Of a stretch of 64,000 nt of DNA, positions 1 to 7,901 are shown one piece after another. A model generated the notes under the pieces. The model searched no databases, had not been told where the DNA came from, and saw only the letters and a program-made list of their open reading frames with translations. This stretch comes from Paenibacillus rhizophilus (GTDB taxonomy: Bacteria > Bacillota > Bacilli > Paenibacillales > Paenibacillaceae): positions 62,001 through 126,000 of the forward strand of contig NZ_RQPI01000007.1 of assembly GCF_003854965.1 (NCBI RefSeq). The letters are read 5' to 3'. Each line of letters starts with the position of its first letter. Position 1 is the first letter of the stretch. The position numbers and the translations under genes are program-made.

Positions 1-196
1 ACATGGCGGTTAAAGAGCCCGTTATGATACGGTTCTTGAGATCCGCTTTTAATAGATAGAGTGAGTATCACAGGAGCATCAGTGGAGCGATAAGAAGCAT
101 TTAAATGATATAATAACGAATAGAGCTGATTCCGCTTGAATTGCTGATATACTAAATACATATTATCCATTTTTTATAAAGGGGATATATATTAGA

Positions 197-643
197 GTGA
201 ACTATTTCTGGGGATTTTCGTGGGAAGGGCTTGTGGTTTTCATATTGGTTATGATACCTAATCTGTTTTATTTTTGGCTTCCAAATTCAAGTGGATCGGG
301 AAGAACCCCAAGCAAACATTTGATTTTGGATATTATGGAACATGGAAGTCAAGCTATTTTCATTTTTCTTCTAGTGTTTTTGATAAGTAAACAAGGCGCC
401 CCCATGTTAAGTCCATATACTATAGGCATGGCAATATTATTGCTTTTATATTATTTGTTATGGATATTCTATTTTCGAGGCTACAAAAATTTCACCGTGC
501 TGCTTGGAATGGCTGTTGTACCTGTGGCGTATTTCATTCTGGCGGAAATTTGGCTTCATAAGATTCCTGCTGTTGTGCCGACCGTGATTTTTGGAGTCAC
601 GCATATCGTTATTACATACATAGATTATCGTTCGGCACATTAA
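197..643 (+). CDS. Small integral membrane protein, function unknown
   Basis: The 148-residue product is almost entirely hydrophobic, with four to five predicted membrane segments (about residues 8-28, 50-66, 74-94, 98-116 and 124-142) and short loops. No catalytic motif is visible. The start is GTG at 197, preceded by AAAGGGGAT about ten bases upstream; no in-frame ATG fits better. I do not recognise the family. Base composition is AT-richer than the genes to the right. It is followed by a degenerate gene fragment and then a convergent terminator. Confidence 0.7.
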   Translation: MNYFWGFSWEGLVVFILVMIPNLFYFWLPNSSGSGRTPSKHLILDIMEHGSQAIFIFLLVFLISKQGAPMLSPYTIGMAILLLLYYLLWIFYFRGYKNFTVLLGMAVVPVAYFILAEIWLHKIPAVVPTVIFGVTHIVITYIDYRSAH

Positions 644-650
644 AGTTGGA

Positions 651-764
651 CCCGCAGAAGCCCATGTGCGCGCCATCGGGGTATGCAACTTCCATGAGCA
701 GCATTTAAGCCGCGCCGCCATACGCGAAAATCCCAACAACAAAAAGGAGCCTGCCACTAAATGA
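651..764 (+). pseudogene. Aldo/keto reductase fragment
   Basis: One frame reads EAHVRAIGVCNFHEQHL, which closely matches the conserved VRAIGVSNF segment that follows the nicotinamide-pocket strands of aldo/keto reductases. The match lasts only about 20 residues and has no start codon or rest of the barrel, so this is a scrap of a deleted gene. The frame runs by chance into the following terminator hairpin before a TGA at 762. Confidence 0.55.
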
Positions 765-783
765 GATTGCGAGCTCCTTTTTT
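741..783. terminator. Bidirectional rho-independent terminator
   Basis: Arms AAAAAGGAGC (741-750) and GCTCCTTTTT (about 772-781) flank a loop of about 20 bases. There is a T-run on the plus strand and, read from the other strand, after the arm as well, so it can end both the membrane-protein transcript and the convergent HDOD gene. Confidence 0.7.
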
Positions 784-790
784 TGAATGA

Positions 791-1645
791 TCATGCAAAG
801 ATCCTGCTAACTTTCTCGACTTCGTCCGGAAGCGACTTTCCTATTTCTTCTACCATATCGTTTGTGATTCCCAGGTTTTGCATGACTCTTGCATTTATGG
901 GATGCTGTACTTCGAGTCCGATCAGCCTTTGATAGTATTCTGTGCTGATGCAGTCGGCTACGTGAATGAGTTCAATTTCGTTTAAATTGTCTGTGGACAG
1001 CAAAGGGGAATGGTGGTATTTAACAACGAGCCCCAGATCTTCGGGAAGACCCCATCGTTCGCAAATCCAGGAGCCGATATCGGCGTGAGTCTTTCCTCCC
1101 AAGGAGATTTTTTCCGCCACGATATGATGGACGCCTCTATGCATAGCTTCATATATCTTATCAACAAGCTCCGGAAGACACGCGTTGAGGATGGCGAAGC
1201 CAATATCATGACATAGGCCATAGGAGAAAAGCTGGAATTTGTCCCCGATCTTCAGTTTGGACGAGAGCATATTGCAGGCTGCCGCGGTTCCAAGGTTATG
1301 TTTCCAATATTGATGGGCTGAGAAAAGCGTCGATTTTCCTAATTCATCATGGAATAACAGTTCTGTAATAAAATAAATCAACAAGTTCCGCATCGTTTTC
1401 ATGCCCAGGAAGACTATGGCTTCATTTATATTATTGATCGTTCTGGATATTTGATAATATCCGGAATTCACATTTGCCAGAACCGCTTGATTCAATCCAT
1501 CGTATAGGGATACTTTTTCCGCCAGAAGGTCGACGTCCAGCAGATCCGGTTGTCTGATCATTTCAAAAATATCACGGATTGCCGGTGGAATAACGGGCAT
1601 TTTTGGCGAAGCTTCAAGCGCCTGGTACACGTCTATTTGATTCAT
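791..1645 (-). CDS. HDOD domain signalling protein
   Basis: The 284-residue protein is a single HDOD domain (metal-dependent-hydrolase-related output domain). It opens with a PVIPPAI segment typical of these domains, continues through the NSGYY and FLGMKTMRNL helices, and ends with CHDIGFAIL and a later KYHHSP region resembling HD helices. HDOD proteins take part in signalling and cell-physiology control, often without proven catalysis; the partner here is unknown. The start ATG at 1645 has a strong GGAGGAGGTGA site. It is transcribed alone, with a 14-bp palindrome some 30 bp upstream that could be an operator. Confidence 0.85.
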   Translation of the reverse strand: MNQIDVYQALEASPKMPVIPPAIRDIFEMIRQPDLLDVDLLAEKVSLYDGLNQAVLANVNSGYYQISRTINNINEAIVFLGMKTMRNLLIYFITELLFHDELGKSTLFSAHQYWKHNLGTAAACNMLSSKLKIGDKFQLFSYGLCHDIGFAILNACLPELVDKIYEAMHRGVHHIVAEKISLGGKTHADIGSWICERWGLPEDLGLVVKYHHSPLLSTDNLNEIELIHVADCISTEYYQRLIGLEVQHPINARVMQNLGITNDMVEEIGKSLPDEVEKVSRIFA

Positions 1646-1676
1646 GATTTTTCACCTCCTCCAATTCTTTGGCGAT

Positions 1677-1690
1677 ACATGTCGACATGT
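1677..1690. promoter_or_regulatory. Perfect 14-bp palindrome, possible operator
   Basis: ACATGTCGACATGT is self-complementary over all 14 bases and lies 32-45 bp upstream of the HDOD start codon, where a regulator of that gene would bind. A restriction-site-like palindrome can arise by chance, so the regulatory reading is inference. Confidence 0.35.
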
Positions 1691-1841
1691 TTCGTGAACG
1701 TGAAATTGTAGCCAGACCGCTTAATTATATTATATATAGAAGTGTAATTCGTGGATAAAATGTTACAAATACCCGGTGCCCAGCAGATCGAAGGAAGCGG
1801 CGGACCTAAGAACGTCTAAATTGTATAAAAAATGTGAGATC

Positions 1842-1888
1842 AACAAGCGGGTTTGCCGGTTTTCTGCCGACATGAATCCGCTTGTTTT
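1842..1888 (+). terminator. Orphan terminator-like hairpin
   Basis: Arms AACAAGCGGGT (1842-1852) and the complementary AATCCGCTTGTT (1875-1886) are followed by a short T-run. No gene ends just upstream, so it could close a small untranslated transcript or be a relic. Confidence 0.45.
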
Positions 1889-2058
1889 ATTTGGAATGTT
1901 CTGTTAAACTAATAATAATTAAGAACTTATGTTCCTATTTATTGAGTGTGAGCATCTACGGATGTTATAATTAGTTGCTCCAAAAAATACTAGAATTAAG
2001 ATATTAAGGGTTTATTGGCTGGCGATTTTCATTTTTACTCTTGAGGAGGAGGAGAGAA

Positions 2059-3024
2059 ATGGAACGACGGAAAATCAAGCTTTTTCCTTATCGGGTGGAA
2101 GCGCGGGTTGAGCAGGTGAGCGAAATCCCGAAAGGCATCGAGATGATTCAGGCGCCGGCGGTGTGGGGTCAGACAAGGGGCAAAGGTATTACGGTAGCCA
2201 TTCTGGATACGGGGTGCGAAGTCTCGCATCCGGATTTGAAGGGACGGGTCGCAGGCGGGCGGAACTTTACGGACGATGACAACGGTAATCCGGACGTGTT
2301 CGTGGATTATAACGGGCACGGTACGCATGTAGCCGGGACAATAGCGGCGATCAGCAATAATACCGGCGTGGTTGGTGCAGCGCCGGAAGCGAATCTGTTG
2401 ATCCTGAAGGTGCTGAACAAGGACGGCTCAGGCCAATATGAATGGATTATCAATGGAATCAATTACGCTGTTGAGCAAAAGGCGGATATCATCTCCATGT
2501 CGCTCGGCGGACCGGAGGATGTGCCGGAGATGCATGAAGCGATCCAGCGGGCGGTGGCGGCGAATATTTTGGTGATCTGCGCGGCGGGGAATGAAGGCGA
2601 CGGTAATTTCGCTACCGACGAATTCGGCTATCCCGGCTCCTATAATGAAGTCATCAGCGTGGGCGCCGTCGATTTACAGCGGAACTCGACCAATTTTACG
2701 AATTCGAATAATGAAGTGGACCTTGTCGCGCCGGGTGCGGGAATTCTGTCAACCTATTTGAACAAGACCTATGCGACGCTCAGCGGCACCTCCATGGCGA
2801 CGCCGCACGTATCGGGTGCGATGGCGCTTATCAAGCTGATCGCGAACGAAAGCTTCGGCCGTGACCTGACCGAACCCGAGCTGTATGCGCAGCTGATCAA
2901 ACGGACGATCCCGCTTGGCAACTCGCCGCGGCTGGAGGGCAACGGACTCTTGTACCTGACGGCTCAGGAGGAACTGGCCAAAGTCTTCACGCCCGCTGTC
3001 GTCGCGAAGGTATTAAGTCTATGA
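2059..3024 (+). CDS. isp: Intracellular subtilisin-type serine protease
   Basis: The 321-residue S8 peptidase has no signal peptide and begins with KIKLFPYRVE, matching the short inhibitory N-terminal extension (LIPY-type motif) of Bacillus intracellular serine proteases. The catalytic triad is visible: Asp50 in ILDTGCEVSHPD, His87 in NGHGTHVAG, Ser245 in SGTSMATPHVSG, with oxyanion Asn178 in AAGNEG. Length fits the ISP family (about 320). The start ATG at 2059 follows GAGGAGGAGAG; an upstream in-frame TTG at 2041 overlaps that site and is rejected. Its stop overlaps the next start (ATGA), so the two are probably co-translated. ISPs degrade cytoplasmic protein in stationary phase. Confidence 0.93.
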   Translation: MERRKIKLFPYRVEARVEQVSEIPKGIEMIQAPAVWGQTRGKGITVAILDTGCEVSHPDLKGRVAGGRNFTDDDNGNPDVFVDYNGHGTHVAGTIAAISNNTGVVGAAPEANLLILKVLNKDGSGQYEWIINGINYAVEQKADIISMSLGGPEDVPEMHEAIQRAVAANILVICAAGNEGDGNFATDEFGYPGSYNEVISVGAVDLQRNSTNFTNSNNEVDLVAPGAGILSTYLNKTYATLSGTSMATPHVSGAMALIKLIANESFGRDLTEPELYAQLIKRTIPLGNSPRLEGNGLLYLTAQEELAKVFTPAVVAKVLSL

Positions 3025-3821
3025 CGCATATACGGATGCTGGCGCTTGAGCTTGACGCGGCCAGGAAAATACACCTCGCGATGACCAGCGAACGTCCTTA
3101 CTACGACAAAGACCGGGATAACGAGCTGAAAGCTAGTTACTACAGCGGTGGCATTACGAATATAAGTGAACTCCAGCAGCTGCTGGAGCGGACTCATGAC
3201 CACCGGCTGCCTTACAAGCCTTACCGCTACGTCTATCCGTGGGTCGATCTGCAGGAGAATGGGCAGATCAAAAGCCTGTATTCCGGCCGTGCTATGTCCC
3301 CGCTTGAAGCGATTGAAGCGGATATCCGGCTGCTTCAAGCGGCGGATGATGTAAGCCTGGCGGGCGAGGGTCTGCTGAATTGCGAGCATGTCGTGCCGCA
3401 GTCATGGTTCAGGAAGCAAGAGCCGATGCGGGGCGACCTGCATCATCTGTTTGCCTGCGAGCCGGGCTGCAACAGCCGGAGAGGGAATCATCCGTATTAT
3501 GATTTTTTGGATTATACGCCGGAAGCGGGTGTGCAGAGTGTCATTGCGGGCTGCGGCAAGCAGGAGGACGGCCGGTTTGAGCCTGAATACGGCAAAGGCA
3601 TCGTCGCCCGCGCAACCCTTTATTTCCTGCTCCGCTACCCCGGCGTCATCGATAGCAGCCATGTGGATAGCAAGCTGTTGCTGGAATGGCACTACCGGTT
3701 TCCGGTTACGCTTTATGAACAGCACCGGAATTTGGCGGTTTTCGAGCTGCAGGGCAACCGCAACCCGTTTATCGATTTTCCGGAAATAGCGGAGCAGTGG
3801 GCGGGAAGCAATGCTAATTAG
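3021..3821 (+). CDS. Endonuclease I family (EndA/NucM-like) nuclease
   Basis: The 266-residue protein carries the endonuclease I signature in order: CEHVVPQSWF (about 121-130), GDLHHLF (138-144) and CNSRRGNHPY (150-159), which hold the His general base and the Asn/His metal ligands of this beta-beta-alpha metal family. Family members are usually secreted, but no signal peptide is visible here, so a cytoplasmic role or non-classical release is likely. The gene is coupled by an ATGA overlap to the intracellular protease, an uncommon protease-nuclease pairing that suggests joint turnover of protein and nucleic acid, for example in mother-cell or starvation lysis. Confidence 0.85.
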   Translation: MTHIRMLALELDAARKIHLAMTSERPYYDKDRDNELKASYYSGGITNISELQQLLERTHDHRLPYKPYRYVYPWVDLQENGQIKSLYSGRAMSPLEAIEADIRLLQAADDVSLAGEGLLNCEHVVPQSWFRKQEPMRGDLHHLFACEPGCNSRRGNHPYYDFLDYTPEAGVQSVIAGCGKQEDGRFEPEYGKGIVARATLYFLLRYPGVIDSSHVDSKLLLEWHYRFPVTLYEQHRNLAVFELQGNRNPFIDFPEIAEQWAGSNAN

Positions 3822-3848
3822 GGTGTATATTCATTGCTCGACACTCTT

Positions 3849-3877
3849 TTACAAATTCCGACACTCCATTTTATAAT
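3849..3877 (+). promoter_or_regulatory. Sigma-A promoter of glpP
   Basis: TTACAA (3849-3854) and TATAAT (3872-3877) are separated by 17 bases, 60 bp upstream of glpP. An 8-bp direct repeat CGACACTC occurs just before and within the spacer, possibly a regulator site. Confidence 0.7.
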
Positions 3878-3936
3878 CATCGAACAATTGGCCGTTAATA
3901 TGAAGTAGAAGTCAGGAATGAAAGGAACAATTCCCG

Positions 3937-4521
3937 ATGTCCTTACTTTATAAGATTGGGAGCAATCCCATTATCGCAGCGGTACGCAAACCGGCGGATA
4001 TCGAGGCTGCATTGGACAGCACGGTGGAGAATCTGTTTTTTATGGGCTGCAATGTAAAAGAAATCATTCAAGCGGTCCGGCTGACGAAGGAATGCAAGAA
4101 AGGCGCTTTTGTTCATCTGGATTTGATTCGTGGCCTTTCCAGCACGGATAAGGAAAGCGTCGATTTCATCTCGGATTACGTGGGCGCCGACGGGATTGTG
4201 ACCCCAAAAGGCCATTTAATCAAGGAAGCGAAGAAAGCGGGGCTCTACGGCATTCTGCATCTGTTCGTCATTGATTCATCAGCCCTGCAAAACGGCCTCA
4301 AAGTGGCCGAAAATATCCAACCCGATGCCATTGAACTTATGCCGGGCACAATCTGCAAGATTATCCGCACATTTGCCGAGAGTCTGGAAGATATTCCGAT
4401 TGTCGCAAGCGGTCTGATTCAAACGAAAGCGGAAGCCGGGGAAAGCCTGCATGCCGGTGCGACTGCACTGTCCGTCAGTGCTCCGGCGCTCTGGAACTGT
4501 TCGTTTGACGATCTGCAATAA
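3937..4521 (+). CDS. glpP: Glycerol-3-phosphate-responsive antiterminator GlpP
   Basis: The 194-residue protein is a full-length GlpP: an N-terminal NPIIAAVRKPADIEAAL strand-helix, HLDLIRGLSSTDKES, DGIVTPKGHLIKEAKKAG, and the C-terminal IELMPGTICKII and SGLIQTKAEA segments of this TIM-barrel-like family. GlpP binds glycerol 3-phosphate and nascent leader RNA to prevent premature termination in glp operons. The gene is directly followed by a leader with a terminator-like hairpin and by a glycerol-phosphate-type transport operon, so it most likely controls its own neighbours. The start ATG follows AAAGGA. Confidence 0.93.
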   Translation: MSLLYKIGSNPIIAAVRKPADIEAALDSTVENLFFMGCNVKEIIQAVRLTKECKKGAFVHLDLIRGLSSTDKESVDFISDYVGADGIVTPKGHLIKEAKKAGLYGILHLFVIDSSALQNGLKVAENIQPDAIELMPGTICKIIRTFAESLEDIPIVASGLIQTKAEAGESLHAGATALSVSAPALWNCSFDDLQ

Positions 4522-4552
4522 CCTGTTATTCCGTACAATTTCATACACTGTC

Positions 4553-4640
4553 TGTTGGAGTGAGGGACGAGAGAAAGCTCTAAGACAATGAACGAGGGAC
4601 TTAATGCCTTGGTTTATTGCCTTTCGCTTTCTCTTTTTTG
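4553..4640 (+). promoter_or_regulatory. Leader with terminator hairpin, probable GlpP target
   Basis: GAGAAAGC (4571-4578) pairs with GCTTTCTC (4626-4633), followed at once by six T (4634-4639). A second pairing, AAGACAAT (4582-4589) with ATTGCCTT (4616-4623), extends the stem with one mismatch. An intrinsic terminator placed between glpP and the phosphodiesterase start is the arrangement expected for GlpP antitermination. Direct binding by GlpP is inferred from position and from known glp leaders. Confidence 0.7.
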
Positions 4641-4665
4641 CATTACAAAACTTAGGAGGTATTAT

Positions 4666-6033
4666 ATGGAATCCGCTAGTCGCCCGAAGCCCGATAGGTA
4701 TGTACTCGTCATCAGTATTGACGGCATGGCCAACTACTATTTGCAGGACCCGAATGTCCGTATGCCCAATTTGAGGGAGCTTATCCGCAGCGGCACATGC
4801 GCTGAAGCGATGGAAAGCGTCTTTCCGACAGCGACCTGGGCGATTCATTCCAGCTTGGTGACCGGGAACTATCCGCGCAAGCACGGCGTTCTGGGCAACT
4901 GGGTTGTCGACCGGCCGAACTACCGAGTAGGCGAGCACTTCGGCGACCGCATGTGGGACAAGCAGGATGTGCTGCGGGGAGAAACCTGGTACGACGCCGC
5001 CAAGCGAATGGGCTGGACAACCGCTTCGATCTGCTGGCCTGTTACGCGGGGAGCGGACACGATTGATTACAATATTCCCGAGTTTTACGAGCAGGAGCTG
5101 TTCGAGTCGCACTGTACTCGTTCTCTCTGGGATGAACTGAAGGCGGCAGGGCTTCCGATGGAGCTTTACGGCGAGTGGAGCAAAGACCATGCCCGCGGAC
5201 CGATGCAGGACTGGCTTACGACAGAAATCGCCAAATACATTATCGATCGGCACAGCCCCAATCTCCTTCAGCTTCACTACTTGCTGCCGGACAGCTACCA
5301 GCATGACTATGGCGTTCGGTCCAAAGAAGTATACTGGTCGCTCGAATATGTGGACGAGCGGATCGGCGAGGTGCTGAAAGCATTGAAACAGAAGGGCATT
5401 TTGGACAAGACGGATGTAATTGTTTTGTCCGACCATGGCTTTGTAAATACAACCAGGACGTTCTATCCGAACGTGCTGTTTAAACATAAAGGCTGGCTCG
5501 CCCAGAATTTGAAAGATGAGCATGATTTGAAGGACAGCAGGGTCGTTGCCGTATCCAACGGAGGTTCGGGATATGTCTATGTGCTTGAAGACAATGCCGG
5601 AGCTAAAGAGCTGCTTATGGACGAGGTGCGCCGCGCATTGGCCGAAAGCGAGGGGGTCGGACGGTTGTTCGAACAGGAAGACTTTCCGTCACTGGGTCTG
5701 CCGGCGGCAGGAGAAATGGACGACCACTGCCCGGACTTCGCCTTTGAAGCCGAGCCGGACTGCTTCGTTCACTTCGATTATAGCGGTGATGAGGTCAACA
5801 CGAGCTTTACTAAGTTCAAGGGGATGCACGGCTTTCTCCCGCAGCGGGAGGAGCTGAAGGCTGTGTTCGTCGCATCCGGCCCGTCCATTCGGCCCGGAGC
5901 GAGCCTTCCTGAAATCCGTATCGTAGATGTTGCTCCGACTATCGCCCGTCTTCTGGGAACGGAACTTAAAGATACGGACGGCAGCGAGCTGGATTCGCTT
6001 TGGAAGGAGGAGGTAAGGCTTTGGTCATTTTGA
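4666..6033 (+). CDS. Type I phosphodiesterase/nucleotide pyrophosphatase family enzyme
   Basis: The 455-residue protein belongs to the alkaline-phosphatase superfamily. VISIDGM (15-21) supplies the first metal Asp, VFPTATWAIHSSLVTGNYP (52-70) aligns with the NPP nucleophile block PTxTxPNH...TGxYP, and VLSDHGF near residue 260 gives the second metal Asp/His. No signal peptide is seen, so it acts in the cytoplasm. The start ATG at 4666 has TAGGAGGT; an in-frame ATG at 4588 lies inside the leader hairpin and is rejected. In this operon it plausibly hydrolyses imported glycerophosphodiesters to glycerol 3-phosphate, a job done by UgpQ or GlpQ elsewhere. The substrate is inferred. Confidence 0.85.
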   Translation: MESASRPKPDRYVLVISIDGMANYYLQDPNVRMPNLRELIRSGTCAEAMESVFPTATWAIHSSLVTGNYPRKHGVLGNWVVDRPNYRVGEHFGDRMWDKQDVLRGETWYDAAKRMGWTTASICWPVTRGADTIDYNIPEFYEQELFESHCTRSLWDELKAAGLPMELYGEWSKDHARGPMQDWLTTEIAKYIIDRHSPNLLQLHYLLPDSYQHDYGVRSKEVYWSLEYVDERIGEVLKALKQKGILDKTDVIVLSDHGFVNTTRTFYPNVLFKHKGWLAQNLKDEHDLKDSRVVAVSNGGSGYVYVLEDNAGAKELLMDEVRRALAESEGVGRLFEQEDFPSLGLPAAGEMDDHCPDFAFEAEPDCFVHFDYSGDEVNTSFTKFKGMHGFLPQREELKAVFVASGPSIRPGASLPEIRIVDVAPTIARLLGTELKDTDGSELDSLWKEEVRLWSF

Positions 6034-6986
6034 ACCGGTTGGACGGCGAGCAGAATGAGGCTGTGTCCGCTATGAACGAACGGGGCAAAGCCGGAACCCG
6101 CAGACGCAGACGCGGCAAGCTTAAAAAATTGTGGATTCCGTTAGCCTTTTTACTCCCGGCCCTTGGCCTGTATGCCGTGTTTTTTGTTTATCCGTTCTTG
6201 TTCTCCCTCAGCCTGAGCTTTCAAAAATGGAATTTGATCAGTCCCGACAAGGAATTCGTCGGACTTGCGAACTATATCCATCTGCTGCATGACGATGTGT
6301 TCTGGATTTCGCTGCGAAACTCGGCTCTATATGTTCTGATGACCGTTCCGCTTGCCGTAGGAATCGGCCTGGCGATGGCGCTGCTCGTGGAGAGCATGTG
6401 GAAGGGTAAGCGGCTGTACCGGCTTGTGTTCTTTCTCCCAGTCGTCTCTTCGATCGGCGTCATCAGCATCGTGTGGGGCCTGATGTATAATCCGCAGGTC
6501 GGCGCCGTCAATGCGCTGCTTGCTTCATTCGGTATTCAGGGACCGAACTGGATTAACGATCCGGCGATGGCGCTATGGGCGCTGGCCATTGTCGGGATTT
6601 GGAAGGGGTTCGGCTATAACATGGTGCTCTATATCTCCGGACTCAAGTCGATTGACCGCAGCCTTTACGAGGCGGCAGCCATTGACGGCGCCGGACGGCG
6701 GGGGCAATTCCGTCATGTGACCTTACCGCTGCTGTCTCCGGTTACCTTTTTCATTCTGGTTATGAGCATCATCTCTTCGTTTCAGGTATTTGCGACGATC
6801 CAGATCATTACACGCGGCGGTCCGAACAATTCCACCAATGTGCTGGTGTACCAGATTTATCAGGAGGCCTTTCAATTCTTCAATATCGGAGCGGCGGCAG
6901 CTTCATCCACACTCCTGCTCGTTATTGTTGGCACTCTTACGATTGTGCAGCTCCGGCTGTCGCAAAAAATGGTCCATTACCAGTAA
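6021..6986 (+). CDS. ABC transporter permease, UgpA-like
   Basis: This is a sugar/glycerol-phosphate-type permease of the MalF/UgpA class with six membrane segments after an Arg/Lys-rich cytoplasmic N-terminus. The EAA loop that docks the ATPase is visible as YEAAAIDGAGRRGQF (about residues 216-230). A TTG at 6021 has GGAGGAGG eight bases upstream and overlaps the phosphodiesterase end by 13 bases; TTG at 6000 and ATG at 6072 are weaker options. The gene is followed closely by its partner permease and a binding lipoprotein. No ATPase gene is present in the operon, so a shared MsmX/UgpC-type ATPase elsewhere is implied. Confidence 0.87.
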   Translation: MVILNRLDGEQNEAVSAMNERGKAGTRRRRRGKLKKLWIPLAFLLPALGLYAVFFVYPFLFSLSLSFQKWNLISPDKEFVGLANYIHLLHDDVFWISLRNSALYVLMTVPLAVGIGLAMALLVESMWKGKRLYRLVFFLPVVSSIGVISIVWGLMYNPQVGAVNALLASFGIQGPNWINDPAMALWALAIVGIWKGFGYNMVLYISGLKSIDRSLYEAAAIDGAGRRGQFRHVTLPLLSPVTFFILVMSIISSFQVFATIQIITRGGPNNSTNVLVYQIYQEAFQFFNIGAAAASSTLLLVIVGTLTIVQLRLSQKMVHYQ

Positions 6987-7014
6987 ACATGTTTTCAGAA
7001 AGGAGGCTTTTTGA

Positions 7015-7842
7015 ATGCAACGCACTTTGCGCTTGATGGAAGAAGGGGGAAAGCATCTCCTGCTCGTCGCCATCGCCCTTGTTACTCTGATTCCAATTTT
7101 GTGGATGCTGGTCACATCGGTAAAAGCGCCACAGGAAGTTTTCTCTGGTCATCTGTTCTGGGCGGCACACTTTAACCTGGACGGTTATCTCCGGGTATTT
7201 CGGGATATTCCGTTTGCCTTGTGGGCTTGGAACAGCTCGTTTATTGCCGCATTGCAGACGCTGGGACAGCTTGTTGTCGGCCTGGCGGCGGCCTTTGCTT
7301 TCGCCCATTACCGCTTTCCCGGCCGCGACGCACTGTTCTTCTTTGTTCTGATGACCATGATGATCCCCCCTCAGGTAACGATGGTGCCGGTCTACATGAT
7401 CGTTAATGAGATGCACCTGCTGAATACTTTTGGCGGAGTCATTGTCCCCCATCTGGCCAGCGGTTATGCGATTTTCCTGCTCCGGCAGACGTTCATGACG
7501 ATTCCCCGCGAACTGGGAGACGCGGCCGTTATCGACGGCTGTACCGCTTTCGGCACCATGTGGCATGTGTATCTGCGATTATCGGGTACGGTTATGAGCG
7601 CCTTGGCGGTTATTCTCTTTGTCGGAAACTGGAACGATTATCATTGGCCGCTGCTCGTCCTGGCTGAGAAAAGCATGCAGACGCTGCCGGTTGCTTTCGT
7701 CCAGTTCCGCGAGGAAGAATCCCTGGAATGGGTGCCGACGATGGCGGTGGCCACGTTGTCCATGCTGCCGATCCTCGCCCTGTATCTTGCGGCGCAAAAG
7801 CAATTTATTGAAGGATTCATGAACAGCGGTCTGAAAGGTTAA
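7015..7842 (+). CDS. ABC transporter permease, UgpE-like
   Basis: The 275-residue protein is the MalG/UgpE-class partner permease with six membrane segments. The docking loop reads ELGDAAVIDGCTAFGTMW (about 163-180), and the C-terminus ends in FIEGFMNSGLKG, typical of this class (FIxGLTxGAVKG). AAAGGAGG precedes the ATG at 7015. It forms a heterodimeric channel with the preceding permease. Confidence 0.9.
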   Translation: MQRTLRLMEEGGKHLLLVAIALVTLIPILWMLVTSVKAPQEVFSGHLFWAAHFNLDGYLRVFRDIPFALWAWNSSFIAALQTLGQLVVGLAAAFAFAHYRFPGRDALFFFVLMTMMIPPQVTMVPVYMIVNEMHLLNTFGGVIVPHLASGYAIFLLRQTFMTIPRELGDAAVIDGCTAFGTMWHVYLRLSGTVMSALAVILFVGNWNDYHWPLLVLAEKSMQTLPVAFVQFREEESLEWVPTMAVATLSMLPILALYLAAQKQFIEGFMNSGLKG

Positions 7843-7901
7843 TCTGTCTCATCACAATAACGTTGATTTGGTATCACCACATATAGGGAGGATAACAATA
7901 A

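Larger units (their letters stand above)
1646..2058. other. Intergenic region with palindrome and orphan terminator
   Basis: No gene is seen here. It holds the upstream region of the HDOD gene (leftward) and of the protease gene (rightward), a perfect palindrome at 1677-1690 and a terminator-like hairpin at 1842-1888 that is not preceded by any recognisable plus-strand gene. Confidence 0.6.

Noticed and set aside
4588..4665. Longer start for the phosphodiesterase at ATG 4588
   Set aside because: The codons lie in the terminator hairpin, and the ATG at 4666 has its own TAGGAGGT site. The extra residues are not family-like.
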